The notes beneath the pieces are model-generated. The model searched no databases, was not told where the DNA came from, and worked only from the letters and a program-made list of their open reading frames with translations. A program made the position numbers and the translations under genes. This document shows, one piece after another, positions 37,729 to 46,417 of a DNA stretch of 64,000 nt. The stretch is from Nitrospira sp. Its GTDB lineage: Bacteria > Nitrospirota > Nitrospiria > Nitrospirales > Nitrospiraceae. Positions within the stretch are counted from its first letter, which is position 1, and every line of letters starts with the position of its first letter. Where the stretch lies: positions 130,870 through 194,869 of the forward strand of contig SWDM01000023.1 in NCBI GenBank assembly GCA_005116835.1, written 5' to 3'.

Positions 37729-39312
37729 CTAGGCTGCGCGCCAATCTTTCGAGACCAACAAGGCTAGCGCCGGGAGACTCAGTAACACAATAAGGAGGGC
37801 AGCGGGAGCGGCGAGCTGAAAATATTCCTCGCTCGCTTCCATCCAGACGCGAATAGCCAAGGTGTCAAATCCCACTGGCCGCAACAGCAGCGTCGCAGGC
37901 AATTCCTTCATCGTTTGCAGAAACATCAAGACCCAGGCTACGACAAATCCGTTCCGAACGAGCGGCAGGGTAACTCGCCGCCAGGTGGCGCGCATGCCAA
38001 GGCCCAGCGTGCGCGCGACCTCTTCCAGATTCGGCGACATCTGCTGCAGCGCCGGCTCTAGCGATTGGAGCCCGGCTGGGAGAAAATGAATGATATAGGC
38101 TACGATGAGGATCAGCACGGAGCCATAGACTACCGGGGCCAGTTTCGTGAAGAGGACGAGGACGGCCAACGCTGCCACTGGTCCTGGAAGCACGTAGCCT
38201 GCATAGGCTGCTTGCAGACAGCCCAGATTCAACAGGGTCGGGCGGCGGCTGGCAAGGTAAGCAAGTGGCAAACCGATCAACACGCCGCCTGTAGCGGCGC
38301 TGGCTGCCAAGATGCCGCTATTCCAAATAAACCCGAAGAACCGACTATCGATCGTGGCCAGTGCATCGGGCGAGAGGCTCCATTGAATCAGCAGCACGGT
38401 TGGGATTATGAAGGCCGCGCCGACAATCAGTCCGAGATAGCACGTGACGGCAATGGAGCCAAGCCAGCCAAATTGGCGCCGTTGTGGCGCCCGGTAGCGG
38501 CCGGTAGTCTGATAAAAGCGACTCCGTTGCCGAAACCACCGTTCAGTAATCAGGAAAATCAGCGCGAGCACGACCAGTAAGAGGCTTAAGATGCTTGCTG
38601 CCGTGTTGTCGGACCGTCCGGTCATCTGCTGAAACACGGCGTAGGTGAGTGTCTGGTAACGAAGCAATGACACAGCGCCGAAGTCCGACACGACGTACAA
38701 GATCACGAGCGCAACCCCGGCGGCAATCGAGGGGCGCATCAGTGGCAATGTTACACGCAAGAGGGTCGAGAGTCGGGAGACGCCGCTCGCCCTTGCCACC
38801 TCTTCAAACGACACGTTCATACTGAGGAGGGCGCTACGGCTCAAAAGATAGACAAAGGGAAAGGTGTCCAAGGCCATGACGATCGTGGCGCCCCAAAAGC
38901 TATGGGGCGAAAAGATTCTTGCCTGTGGCCCGGCGACGAGTTGCCAGAGATGTTCGACGGGGCCGCCAAATCCCAAGAGATAGGAAAATACATAGGCCAG
39001 CACATAGGTCGGCATCGCCAAGGGAAGGACCAGGGCGCCTTCCCAGATCCTGCGACCAGGAAACTCGACTCGTGTCACCAGCCAAGCAGTCGAAACACCA
39101 AGCATGAGCGTAATGACCGATACGCTGCCGGCCAGTGAGATGGTGTTGAACAATAGTTCGGGAATGCGAGTCGCCCACAGCCGGCCCCAAACAACCGAGT
39201 CAGCTGAGAGGGCTTGGACTGTGACATAGCCGAGCGGAAGCAGGATAATTCCGGCGCTAGCTAACGCAACGAGCTGTAATGGTGAAACAAATAGCTGGCG
39301 AAGCGTGCTCAC
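37729..39312 (-). CDS. fbpB: Ferric iron ABC transporter, permease
   Basis: The 527-residue permease has about twelve membrane segments in two homologous halves, as in FbpB. Each half carries an EAA loop: EVARASGVSRLSTLLRVTLPLMRP in the first and EVARTLGLGMRATWRRVTLPLVRN in the second. These bind the ATPase. It lies 15 bp after fbpA and 18 bp before fbpC. Confidence 0.9.
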   Translation of the reverse strand: MSTLRQLFVSPLQLVALASAGIILLPLGYVTVQALSADSVVWGRLWATRIPELLFNTISLAGSVSVITLMLGVSTAWLVTRVEFPGRRIWEGALVLPLAMPTYVLAYVFSYLLGFGGPVEHLWQLVAGPQARIFSPHSFWGATIVMALDTFPFVYLLSRSALLSMNVSFEEVARASGVSRLSTLLRVTLPLMRPSIAAGVALVILYVVSDFGAVSLLRYQTLTYAVFQQMTGRSDNTAASILSLLLVVLALIFLITERWFRQRSRFYQTTGRYRAPQRRQFGWLGSIAVTCYLGLIVGAAFIIPTVLLIQWSLSPDALATIDSRFFGFIWNSGILAASAATGGVLIGLPLAYLASRRPTLLNLGCLQAAYAGYVLPGPVAALAVLVLFTKLAPVVYGSVLILIVAYIIHFLPAGLQSLEPALQQMSPNLEEVARTLGLGMRATWRRVTLPLVRNGFVVAWVLMFLQTMKELPATLLLRPVGFDTLAIRVWMEASEEYFQLAAPAALLIVLLSLPALALLVSKDWRAA

Positions 39313-39327
39313 GAGGGTCCCTTCGAG

Positions 39328-40368
39328 TTACCGGAGACCCACTTGTTCGATCAGGGTGAGGGTCGGTTCACGCAGTTCAGCCAGTTTAGAGAGAGGAACC
39401 AGTGCCGCGCGGAAACTCTTTCGCTCAACGAGCGCAGGATCCGCCTTGACGTCCTGGTGGAGCGGATATTCTTTATCGAGCTCCGCGAAAAGCTTCTGAC
39501 CCGCTTGCGCGACCAAGAATTCCACGAGCAGCTTGGCGGTATCGAGACGTTTGGTCGTTTTGATGATGCCGACGCCGGCGACGTTCATGATCGCGCCCAT
39601 GCCGCCCTCTTGCTGATCGGGCATTATCACCGCAACCGGCGATCCTGGCTGAGCGGCCAGATGGCGGTACACGTAATAATGATTCACGATACCCAGGGCG
39701 ACTTGTCCCTTGGCGACGGCATCCACGATCTGTGAGCTTTTCTGGTAGACCTGGCTGTCTGCATTGGTCTTAAGGCCTTGCAGGAACTGCTTGGTCTTCT
39801 CGTCACCGTAGGTGGCGCGGATGACCGATACGCCCGCTTGCAGATACTCGCTGCCGGAATTCGGAATCGCAATCTTATCTTTCCATTTTGGATCGGCGAG
39901 GTCGAGGAGGGACTTGACCTGGTCCGGTTTCACCATGGTGGTGTTATATACGACGATCCAGAATCGTCCGGAGAGTCCGACCCAGGCATTATCCGATGCG
40001 CGAAACTGGGGAGGGATGGCCCGTTCAACTTCCCGCATATTCAATGGGTGGAGAAGGCCAGCTGCTCGGGCCAGTTCCAAGCTGCCGGCATCGTTGGTAA
40101 TGAACAGGTCTGCCGATGTGCGATCGCCTTCAGCCTTCAGCCGATTGACCAATTCCGTGGTGCCTGACGACAAGAGATTGATTTGAATGCCGGTACTAGC
40201 TGTAAAGGCATCGAGCGCCGGCTTGATGAGCCGTTCCGAGCGACCGGAGTAGATCGTCAATGAATCGGCGGCTTGGGCTGAAGGCACGAAGATGGTAGCC
40301 GAAAAGAATAAAAGAAGAGTTGCGAGGATCGTCCGGAGCAACATCGGGAGGAGGGTTACGAATGACAT
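39328..40368 (-). CDS. fbpA: Ferric iron ABC transporter, periplasmic binding protein
   Basis: This protein captures Fe3+ in the periplasm for FbpBC. The 346-residue product has a signal peptide ending SAQAADS and the iron-type solute-binding fold starting LTIYSGRSERLIKPALDAF. VNRLKAEGDRTSADLFITNDAGSLELARAAGLL and GIVNHYYVYRHLA follow; the latter supplies the tyrosine pair that usually binds ferric iron. It is first in the transporter operon and has Fur-like sequences in its promoter. Confidence 0.92.
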   Translation of the reverse strand: MSFVTLLPMLLRTILATLLLFFSATIFVPSAQAADSLTIYSGRSERLIKPALDAFTASTGIQINLLSSGTTELVNRLKAEGDRTSADLFITNDAGSLELARAAGLLHPLNMREVERAIPPQFRASDNAWVGLSGRFWIVVYNTTMVKPDQVKSLLDLADPKWKDKIAIPNSGSEYLQAGVSVIRATYGDEKTKQFLQGLKTNADSQVYQKSSQIVDAVAKGQVALGIVNHYYVYRHLAAQPGSPVAVIMPDQQEGGMGAIMNVAGVGIIKTTKRLDTAKLLVEFLVAQAGQKLFAELDKEYPLHQDVKADPALVERKSFRAALVPLSKLAELREPTLTLIEQVGLR

Positions 40369-40382
40369 GGGAGTGTCCTCAT

Positions 40383-40418
40383 GAAATTGAAATTGATAAG
40401 CTGTCTCAAAATGATACT
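40383..40418 (-). promoter_or_regulatory. Fur-like operators in the fbpA promoter
   Basis: Two overlapping AT-rich Fur-type stretches lie between fur and fbpA: GAAATTGAAATTGATAAG (40383-40400) and TGTCTCAAAATGATACT (40402-40418). On the minus strand TAGTAT could serve as a -10 beside the second. Match to the Fur consensus is moderate and was judged by eye. Confidence 0.55.
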
Positions 40419-40446
40419 AAAAAAAAGCCGTCACGTCAATGACGGC
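40419..40446 (-). terminator. fur terminator overlapping its stop codon
   Basis: GCCGTCA (40446-40440 on the minus strand) pairs with TGACGGC (40433-40427) around a 6-base loop, followed by a run of eight T on the minus strand. The fur stop codon lies inside the hairpin, so the end of the gene and the terminator share bases. Confidence 0.8.
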
Positions 40447-40870
40447 AGCGAGAACAGAGCCCGTATAGCTCAAGTCGGTGGGTATTGATGGTAAATCCGT
40501 TCTTAGCGGCCACTTCTTCCTGGAGCCGTTCAATTTCCTCATTTTCGAATTCCACGATCTTCTCGCAGCCAGTGCAGATGAGGTGATCGTGGTGGCCCTT
40601 GTGAGACACATTGTCGTATTTCGTCTGAGAGCCGAAGTGCCGGGCTTGAGCAAGACCGGCATCGCAGAACAAATTGAGCGTCCGGTAGATGGTCGCGAGC
40701 CCCAGATGAGGGTCTGACTTGGCCAACTGATGGTACATGGCCTCTGCGGTAATGTGCTCTTGCCGAAGGAAGGCGTCCAGAATCAATTCGCGCTGGCGGG
40801 TGAGCTTGAGCTGGTGCTTGCCCAGGTGCTCCTTCAGTGCCTGCATTTCTTTCACATGAGTATTTGCCAA
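40436..40870 (-). CDS. fur: Ferric uptake regulator, Fur family
   Basis: This iron-dependent repressor binds the operators seen at bfd, the porin operon and fbpA. The 144-residue product has the winged helix with LGLATIYRTLNLFCDAGLAQ. The metal-binding HHDHLICTGCEKIVEFENEEI and the C-terminal CSRCRH supply two CxxC pairs for structural zinc. The TTG at 40870 is 6 bases after GGAGG and is preferred. The longer frame from 41005 adds a tail unlike Fur. A PerR or Zur role cannot be excluded, but the iron genes next to it favour Fur. Confidence 0.88.
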   Translation of the reverse strand: MANTHVKEMQALKEHLGKHQLKLTRQRELILDAFLRQEHITAEAMYHQLAKSDPHLGLATIYRTLNLFCDAGLAQARHFGSQTKYDNVSHKGHHDHLICTGCEKIVEFENEEIERLQEEVAAKNGFTINTHRLELYGLCSRCRH

Positions 40871-41016
40871 GATGGGCCTCCGATGGGGCTCATTAAAGAC
40901 GAAACTGTCCAACCGGTCAAGGGGGGGCCATACACAGACGGGGAATTGACGGAGGTCTCCGGCGCTGTCTATAGTGCGGCCACCCACAAGGGAAACCATC
41001 TTCACGACTATTCGGA

Positions 41017-41580
41017 ATGCGGAAACCCAACCAGATTGCGGTAGACCGGGCGCTCCTACTCTATGTCTTGCATCTGGCGGAGCCTCATGGGCTGCTCAGC
41101 GATGTGAAGCTGCAACAACTGTGCTTTCTGTGCGAGCTGCAGATGTTCGGCAAGGGATTCAAAGGATTTCACTTCGAGTTCTTTCGGTTTGCCTATGGGG
41201 CCTTTAGTAAGGATCTCGACAACGACCTCATGTCGTTACGGCGGAAAGAACGGGTGGAAAATTTCACCCTGTCCGATCAGGCACGAGAAGAGATCATTCC
41301 GTTGTTGGAGCGAGGCATTGAGGGAGTGGAGGCGAACGAGAAGGTTGCGGAGATCTTGAAGGCGGTAGTGACGGTATACGGGCCCCAAGATAGCGGGGCG
41401 ATCACTCAGTCGGTCGAGTCAGTCGAATTGAGTACCCCCCAGCAACCGGAGTTTAAAATCCCGATTCGCGATATCGTCTTCCACACGACCATTTTAGTGC
41501 CGTCTCGTATCGAAGCGTCGGCGGAGTTCACGTTGCCCGCTGCGAGCTTGGCGAAGCTGAATCAGGCGATGGGATACTGA
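41017..41580 (+). CDS. Hypothetical protein, weakly Panacea/DUF4065-like
   Basis: The 187-residue product has an N-terminal helical region with SDVKLQQLCFLCELQMFG and FHFEFFRFAYGAFSKDLDNDLMSL. The pattern K-L-Q followed by Y-G-x-F/V resembles the Panacea (DUF4065) antitoxin domain. The C-terminal half (after about residue 110) is not recognised. No toxin partner lies next to it. It is divergent from fur, whose start is 147 bp away. Confidence 0.6.
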   Translation: MRKPNQIAVDRALLLYVLHLAEPHGLLSDVKLQQLCFLCELQMFGKGFKGFHFEFFRFAYGAFSKDLDNDLMSLRRKERVENFTLSDQAREEIIPLLERGIEGVEANEKVAEILKAVVTVYGPQDSGAITQSVESVELSTPQQPEFKIPIRDIVFHTTILVPSRIEASAEFTLPAASLAKLNQAMGY

Positions 41581-41603
41581 CTCAGGCTAAGAGCCTGAGA
41601 GTC

Positions 41604-41666
41604 CTGAGTTTTGAGTTATGAATTCTGAGTTGATTCGCTACTCAGAACTCAGAACTCAGAACTCAG
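41604..41666. repeat. 27 bp inverted repeat built from a heptamer, between convergent genes
   Basis: The right arm (41640-41666) is tandem copies of the heptamer CTCAGAA. The left arm (41604-41630) is its reverse complement with three mismatches (24 of 27 matching). The loop is 9 bases. It lies between the convergent 41017 gene and the M32 gene and could act as a two-way terminator. Confidence 0.75.
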
Positions 41667-41678
41667 AACAGCTCCCCC

Positions 41679-43211
41679 CTACAGTCCGTAGATCTCCCCG
41701 TATTTTTTCTCAACATACGTTAAGAACGGCTCCGGGTCGAGGCTCTTTCCTGTCACTCGTTGGGAGAGGTGATCCGGGGTGAACATCCGGCCCCAGCGAT
41801 GAATCTTCTGTCCGAGCCAACGCTTCAGCACCATCAATTGCCCTGCCGCAATTTCATCTTCTAGATGGGGGATCTCCAGTTTGGCCTGTTCATAGAATTG
41901 AACGGAGTAGAGATTGCCAATCGTATAGGTTGGGAAATAGCCGAAGGCGCCAAACGACCAGTGGACATCTTGCAGCACGCCTTCGGCGTCGTTGGAGGGA
42001 ACAATGCCCAGATACTCTTCCATTTTTCGATTCCAGATCCAGGGCAAATCTTCCGGACGCGTCTTGCCTTCGATGAGATCCTGCTCGATTTCAAACCGCA
42101 GCATGATGTGGAGATTGTAGGTGAGCTCATCGGCTTCGACCCGAATAAGCGATGGTTTGACCCGATTGATGGCTGCGTAGAATTGTTCCCCATCGAGGGC
42201 GCGCAATTGATGATGAAAGGTTTGCTGCAGCATGGGGTAAAAGAATCGCCAGAACGATCGGGATCGGCCCACGCAGTTTTCCCACATGCGCGACTGGCTC
42301 TCATGAATGCCGAGCGAGACCGAATCGCCCAGGGGCGTACCGAAGTAGACAGGATCGAGGCCCTGGTCATACAGGCCGTGGCCTCCTTCATGGATGCAGC
42401 TGAACAGGCAGGATTGGAGATCGTGTTCATGCACCCGTGTGGTGACTCGCACATCCGTCGGATGGAATGAGGTGGTGAAGGGGTGTGCTGACAGGTCCAG
42501 GCGCCCCCGCTCGAAATCGTAGCCCATAGCAATCAAGACCATCCGGCCGAATTCCAGTTGGCGCGCCTGATCGAAAGTGTGAAATAAAATCGAATCGTCG
42601 ATCTGAATCGGGCTCTGCTGAATTTTTTTGAGCAGCGGCACCAGGCGTCCCTTGACCTGGGCGAACAACGGGCGCAATGCCTTGATGGTGGAGCCTGGCT
42701 CGTACACATCGAGTAAGGCGTCGTAGGGCGAATCACGATAGCCGAGATACTCGGTTTCTTCTCGCTTGAGCGACAGGATGGTGCGGAGATTCGGGAGAAA
42801 TTGCGAGAAGGACTGATTTTCCTTTGCCTCGGTCCATACTTGTTGCGCCAGCGAACATTCCCGGCTGAGTTTGACGACAAAGTCTGAAGGCAGTTTCTTT
42901 GCTCGGCTATAGTCGCGCCATACCTCGCGGAGCAATGACCGGGAGGGTTCGTCCCAGGTCTCCCCAGGGCTATCCTGAATCTCGCCGGTCTCTGGGTCGA
43001 GCCAGGAGGCGAGTAGCCTTTCGGTCTCGGGCGAGACGAGTTTTTGGTGCGCGATGCCTTGGAGCGTCGAAATTTGTTCGGCGCGGGCTTCACCCCCGCC
43101 GGCAGGCATATAAGTTTCCTGATCCCACGAGAGGAGAGCCACCGCGCTATTGATGCGCTGGATCTCCAAGAGTCTGGTCGTCAAGGCTTCCACCGTCTTC
43201 AGGCTTTTCAC
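41679..43211 (-). CDS. M32 family carboxypeptidase (Taq type)
   Basis: This cytoplasmic zinc carboxypeptidase removes C-terminal residues from peptides. The 510-residue product starts with ALTTRLLEIQRINSAVALLSWDQETYMPAGG. It has the zinc motif HEGGHGLYDQGL, with the ligand glutamate in LGIHESQSRMWENCVG downstream, and EADELTYNLHIMLRFEIEQ near the C-terminal half, all typical of family M32. The length is normal. It appears to be monocistronic. Confidence 0.94.
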   Translation of the reverse strand: MKSLKTVEALTTRLLEIQRINSAVALLSWDQETYMPAGGGEARAEQISTLQGIAHQKLVSPETERLLASWLDPETGEIQDSPGETWDEPSRSLLREVWRDYSRAKKLPSDFVVKLSRECSLAQQVWTEAKENQSFSQFLPNLRTILSLKREETEYLGYRDSPYDALLDVYEPGSTIKALRPLFAQVKGRLVPLLKKIQQSPIQIDDSILFHTFDQARQLEFGRMVLIAMGYDFERGRLDLSAHPFTTSFHPTDVRVTTRVHEHDLQSCLFSCIHEGGHGLYDQGLDPVYFGTPLGDSVSLGIHESQSRMWENCVGRSRSFWRFFYPMLQQTFHHQLRALDGEQFYAAINRVKPSLIRVEADELTYNLHIMLRFEIEQDLIEGKTRPEDLPWIWNRKMEEYLGIVPSNDAEGVLQDVHWSFGAFGYFPTYTIGNLYSVQFYEQAKLEIPHLEDEIAAGQLMVLKRWLGQKIHRWGRMFTPDHLSQRVTGKSLDPEPFLTYVEKKYGEIYGL

Positions 43212-43323
43212 AGTAGGGTATTTCCTCCGGGAATCGTCATGTTATGATCGCGCCGACTTGCGACTTGTCTCGTAGTGTACGCAACGAAGCATCATTTTTC
43301 AAACCCAGGGTATCCCAGGGTCA

Positions 43324-43968
43324 ATGGATAGACTCCTAGCTGCAGAAATCGAGACCTATGCCGAGACCCATTCCATGCCGGAGTCGGACCTCTGTCGAGC
43401 CTTGAGGGAAGAGACTCAGCGGTGCATGGAATCCCCGCAGATGATCGTCGGGCCGCTCGAAGGGGCCTTTCTGAAAATGATGACACAGTTGGTGCAGGCC
43501 ACCAGGGTGTTGGAGATCGGCATGTTTACCGGCTATAGCGCCCTCTGTTTTGCAGAGGCGTTACCGGCGGAGGGGACCGTGCTTACCTGTGAGATCGATG
43601 AGGAGTCGGCGGCTCTCGCTCGCCAGTATTTCACCCGCACGCCGGTCGGCAAGAAAATCGAAATTCGTATGGGACCGGCGCTCGAGACAATGCGACACCT
43701 CACAGGGCCGTTCGATCTTATCTTCATCGACGCCGACAAGATCAACTATGTAAATTACTACCGGCGCTCGATCGAGTTGCTGTCGCCGCAGGGAGTGATG
43801 CTCATCGATAACGTTCTGTGGGACGGGGAAGTGCTGAAGCAGCCGCCGCCGGACGAGAAAACGGCCGCCATTCAAGAACTGAATCGAGTGGTCGCAACCG
43901 ATCCGCTGGTCACGGCGGTACTCGTCACCATCAGGGACGGGGTGTTGGTGATCAGACGGGCTGCGTAG
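43324..43968 (+). CDS. SAM-dependent O-methyltransferase, CCoAOMT-like
   Basis: The 214-residue product has the class I methyltransferase fold. The SAM site is in RVLEIGMFTGYSALCFAEALP, and acidic EIDEESAALARQYF follows. The metal-site residues are in FDLIFIDADKINYVNYYRRSIELL and GVMLIDNVLWDGEV. This matches the bacterial caffeoyl-CoA O-methyltransferase-like family, whose substrates are mostly unknown. It is the last core-type gene before the immune island. Confidence 0.88.
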   Translation: MDRLLAAEIETYAETHSMPESDLCRALREETQRCMESPQMIVGPLEGAFLKMMTQLVQATRVLEIGMFTGYSALCFAEALPAEGTVLTCEIDEESAALARQYFTRTPVGKKIEIRMGPALETMRHLTGPFDLIFIDADKINYVNYYRRSIELLSPQGVMLIDNVLWDGEVLKQPPPDEKTAAIQELNRVVATDPLVTAVLVTIRDGVLVIRRAA

Positions 43969-43988
43969 AGCCAGATCGAGGCAAGTTG

Positions 43989-44165
43989 TTAAGCTTCCGT
44001 ACTTCTTTGCATGCAATCTGCTTTGGCAGGGCAGTTGCAGTTATCTTCTGTGGCTAACGGAGGAATGCAATAATTCCCATTCTCCATATTAAACATATAC
44101 GCATATTCCTTCTGGTGAATTGACCGGACCGTGGCATGAGGATACACTCGCCCCTTGAGAACCAT
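43989..44165 (-). CDS. Small cysteine-rich hypothetical protein
   Basis: This 58-residue frame starts at an ATG exactly 6 bases after GGAGG, a strong ribosome-binding site for a gene this short. The C-terminal part has YCIPPL and CNCPAKADC, four cysteines that could bind metal. I recognise no family. It lies in the 300 bp between the methyltransferase and the first immune gene, on the opposite strand. The rest of that gap holds nothing I can name. Confidence 0.45.
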   Translation of the reverse strand: MVLKGRVYPHATVRSIHQKEYAYMFNMENGNYCIPPLATEDNCNCPAKADCMQRSTEA

Positions 44166-44264
44166 CGGATACCTCCGAGTCAAACTCCCTGAATGTTTTG
44201 AATCAGTAAGGAGTCGGGAAAGTAGTTCGAGTGGATGTCAGAGTAGCCGGGGGTAGATTTTCTA

Positions 44265-45707
44265 ATGGCTGAGATCTGCGTTGTCTATCTCTCGGACGAC
44301 GAACCCATCGTTGAACAGCTGGTTGCCTTGCTTCGAAGAGATTGGGATGTTTGGTGGGCCCGAGATATCGCCCATGGAGATTGGGAAGAGGTTGTTCGAA
44401 AAGAAATTCCTAAGTCGCTAGCTCTTGTCCCTGTGCTGTCCCGGCACACTCGAGGTGAGCGCAAGAATATCCTTAAGGATGAAATGCAGCTTGCCAAATC
44501 CCACAACAAGCCGATACTCCCTTTTGTAATTGGACCCGGAGAGATGCCTTTGGGATTTGGAGGATTGCATTACACGAAGGCTCATGATTGGAATGGCAAG
44601 GATACAGACCGAGGTTACCAACAGCTTAAGGCGAAGATAACTAAGACAATAGGAAACGGGCGGAACGCACTACGAGGGACTGAGCGGGCGAAACAGCTTG
44701 TCGTGAGAGGGAAAATCCTTCAGCTCCCTGCTTTTGTTTTTTCGCTCTCCTCCCATGAAACTCAAGTAACCCCGAAGGAAGGCGCTCCCTTGCTGCACTT
44801 CCTTGAGCCTGGGGCGGCGCTTGTCTCTGCCTATGATGCGTGGAAGTACTACTCGCGCGATCGCCTCTTCAACTCGATCATGACCAAAATTCGTGAGTCT
44901 CAGGATGTCTTATTCCTCGATTCTGGCAACTATGAGGCGTACCGGAAGAACGACCGCTATGCACTCAAGAAAAATCCTAAGGGCTGGCACAAAGATGATT
45001 TTCGAGAGACTGCCTTAAAGCTGAAACCTGACCTGGCGTTCTCTTTCGATACGATCAACCCAAAGGGAAAACAAGACGAAATTGTGTCGCAAGTTGTTGC
45101 GACTTTTCAGGCTGACGACCGGGCAATGTCAGAAAGAGATTTTTCGCTATGCCCAATCATCCATCTTCCTAAGGGAACCCGTGCCCAGAATGCGGCCGGT
45201 ATTGTGGCAGGCGTTGCTCGTGAGCTTGATCCTCTGATGCTTGCTATCCCTGAGCGAGAATTGGGTGATGGTCTGTTGGAGCGGGCCAGAACGGTTCGGG
45301 ATATTCGAAGAGCACTTAATAGGCTCGGAAAATATCACCCTCTCCACCTGCTGGGTACAGGCAATCCTCTGTCCATGGTCGCCTTGGCAGCCGCTGGTGC
45401 CGATTCCTTCGATGGACTTGAATGGTGTCGAACCATTGCTGATTATGAACGGGGCTACCTTTTTCACTTTCAGCAGTTCGAGTTTTTCAGTGAGATTCGT
45501 CTCCATCGAATTCAGGACCCGCGCATTCGCAATCTGGTCGAAAATAAAAATGTTTCGTACAGTCTGAAGGCGTTGGGATTCAACATCGATTTCTTTAAAG
45601 ACTGGACGCGAAGTATGCAGAACATGATTCATGGCGGACAGATTGAGCATCTCCTAACGAGTGTTCCATATATCGGACCGCAGATATTCAAGGAACTCTC
45701 AAAATGA
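44265..45707 (+). CDS. TIR domain fused to a tRNA-guanine-transglycosylase-like domain
   Basis: The 480-residue product has an N-terminal TIR domain (about residues 3-130; ICVVYLSDDEP, DVWWARDIAHG, and Glu73 in KDEMQLA at the position of the NADase glutamate). It is followed by a TGT-type barrel (about 150-470). The TGT landmarks are FLDSGNYE (217-224), FSFDTIN (259-265), HLLGTGNPLSMVALAAAGAD (361-380) and SFDGLEW (381-387), which covers the nucleophile region. The zinc cysteines of tRNA-modifying TGTs are missing, as in DNA-type or Cap10-type relatives. It starts a coupled operon with OGG- and QueC-like genes. A TIR fusion to TGT is unusual. Confidence 0.85.
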   Translation: MAEICVVYLSDDEPIVEQLVALLRRDWDVWWARDIAHGDWEEVVRKEIPKSLALVPVLSRHTRGERKNILKDEMQLAKSHNKPILPFVIGPGEMPLGFGGLHYTKAHDWNGKDTDRGYQQLKAKITKTIGNGRNALRGTERAKQLVVRGKILQLPAFVFSLSSHETQVTPKEGAPLLHFLEPGAALVSAYDAWKYYSRDRLFNSIMTKIRESQDVLFLDSGNYEAYRKNDRYALKKNPKGWHKDDFRETALKLKPDLAFSFDTINPKGKQDEIVSQVVATFQADDRAMSERDFSLCPIIHLPKGTRAQNAAGIVAGVARELDPLMLAIPERELGDGLLERARTVRDIRRALNRLGKYHPLHLLGTGNPLSMVALAAAGADSFDGLEWCRTIADYERGYLFHFQQFEFFSEIRLHRIQDPRIRNLVENKNVSYSLKALGFNIDFFKDWTRSMQNMIHGGQIEHLLTSVPYIGPQIFKELSK

Positions 45708-46417
45708 CTTCTTTCTCGTCTGTATTCACAGCTCGGCGCTTTGATAGCACGGTCCGTACACTTTGTCCGCTCATAGAGAGCGAAGTTTCAAGGCATATGA
45801 CTCGATTCATTCGCGAATACGAACTGAGACGGGAGTTGGTCGGCTGCATCCTCGGTAGTCAAGTCCGCTACGAAATGGCGGTTGAGGCAGTTGAGAATCT
45901 AGAATCTGCGGGACTTCTCGATGATGCATATTGGTGTCAGCGGAATGATAACGAATTTGAAGGCGGTGTCTTTATGGTGCTCGCTGGTCGAAGTAACGCT
46001 TCTCGACACAAAGGTAGCTATCGATTCCCTGGTGTTCGAGCCAAGCAGTTAGCTCAAGTCAGGAGTGCTTTGGCCAGGGCTCCTATTCTGAGCAGACTCG
46101 CGGTCAGCAGTTGTCCCTCGTACCTGCGACAACAGCTCATCGAGGATATCTCCGGAATCGGTCCCAAGCAGGCCAGCATGTTCCTTCGCAATATTGGGAA
46201 AAGCTATGACCTCGCTATCCTAGACACTCACGTCCTACAATTCATGTGCATGCAAGGCCTTTTATCAATAGAGGATGCTCGCATTGGCACGATCAAGGAA
46301 TACGAGAAAGCGGAGCGGGTTGTGATTCAGTACGCAGCAAGTATTGGCTATCCAGTGGGGTATTTGGACTGGGCCATCTGGGCTACCATGAAGGCAGCAC
46401 GGGAGCTTGAGCCATGA
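45704..46417 (+). CDS. HhH-GPD DNA glycosylase/lyase, OGG-like
   Basis: The 237-residue product has a helix-hairpin-helix followed by the catalytic aspartate, IEDISGIGPKQASMFLRNIG and LAILDTHVLQFM. Lys155 and Asp174 are 19 residues apart, the same spacing as Lys249 and Asp268 of human OGG1. VRAKQLAQV earlier in the protein is also OGG-like. This group includes the ancillary OGG protein of type IV CBASS (Cap11). Its start overlaps the TIR-TGT stop by ATGA, and its stop overlaps the QueC start in the same way. Confidence 0.87.
   Translation: MTSFSSVFTARRFDSTVRTLCPLIESEVSRHMTRFIREYELRRELVGCILGSQVRYEMAVEAVENLESAGLLDDAYWCQRNDNEFEGGVFMVLAGRSNASRHKGSYRFPGVRAKQLAQVRSALARAPILSRLAVSSCPSYLRQQLIEDISGIGPKQASMFLRNIGKSYDLAILDTHVLQFMCMQGLLSIEDARIGTIKEYEKAERVVIQYAASIGYPVGYLDWAIWATMKAARELEP

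Noticed and set aside
44265-46417. Dpd-type 7-deazaguanine DNA modification cluster
   Set aside because: The TGT-like part could resemble DpdA, but the other dpd genes are missing and the OGG plus QueC plus TIR context fits CBASS-type ancillary genes better.
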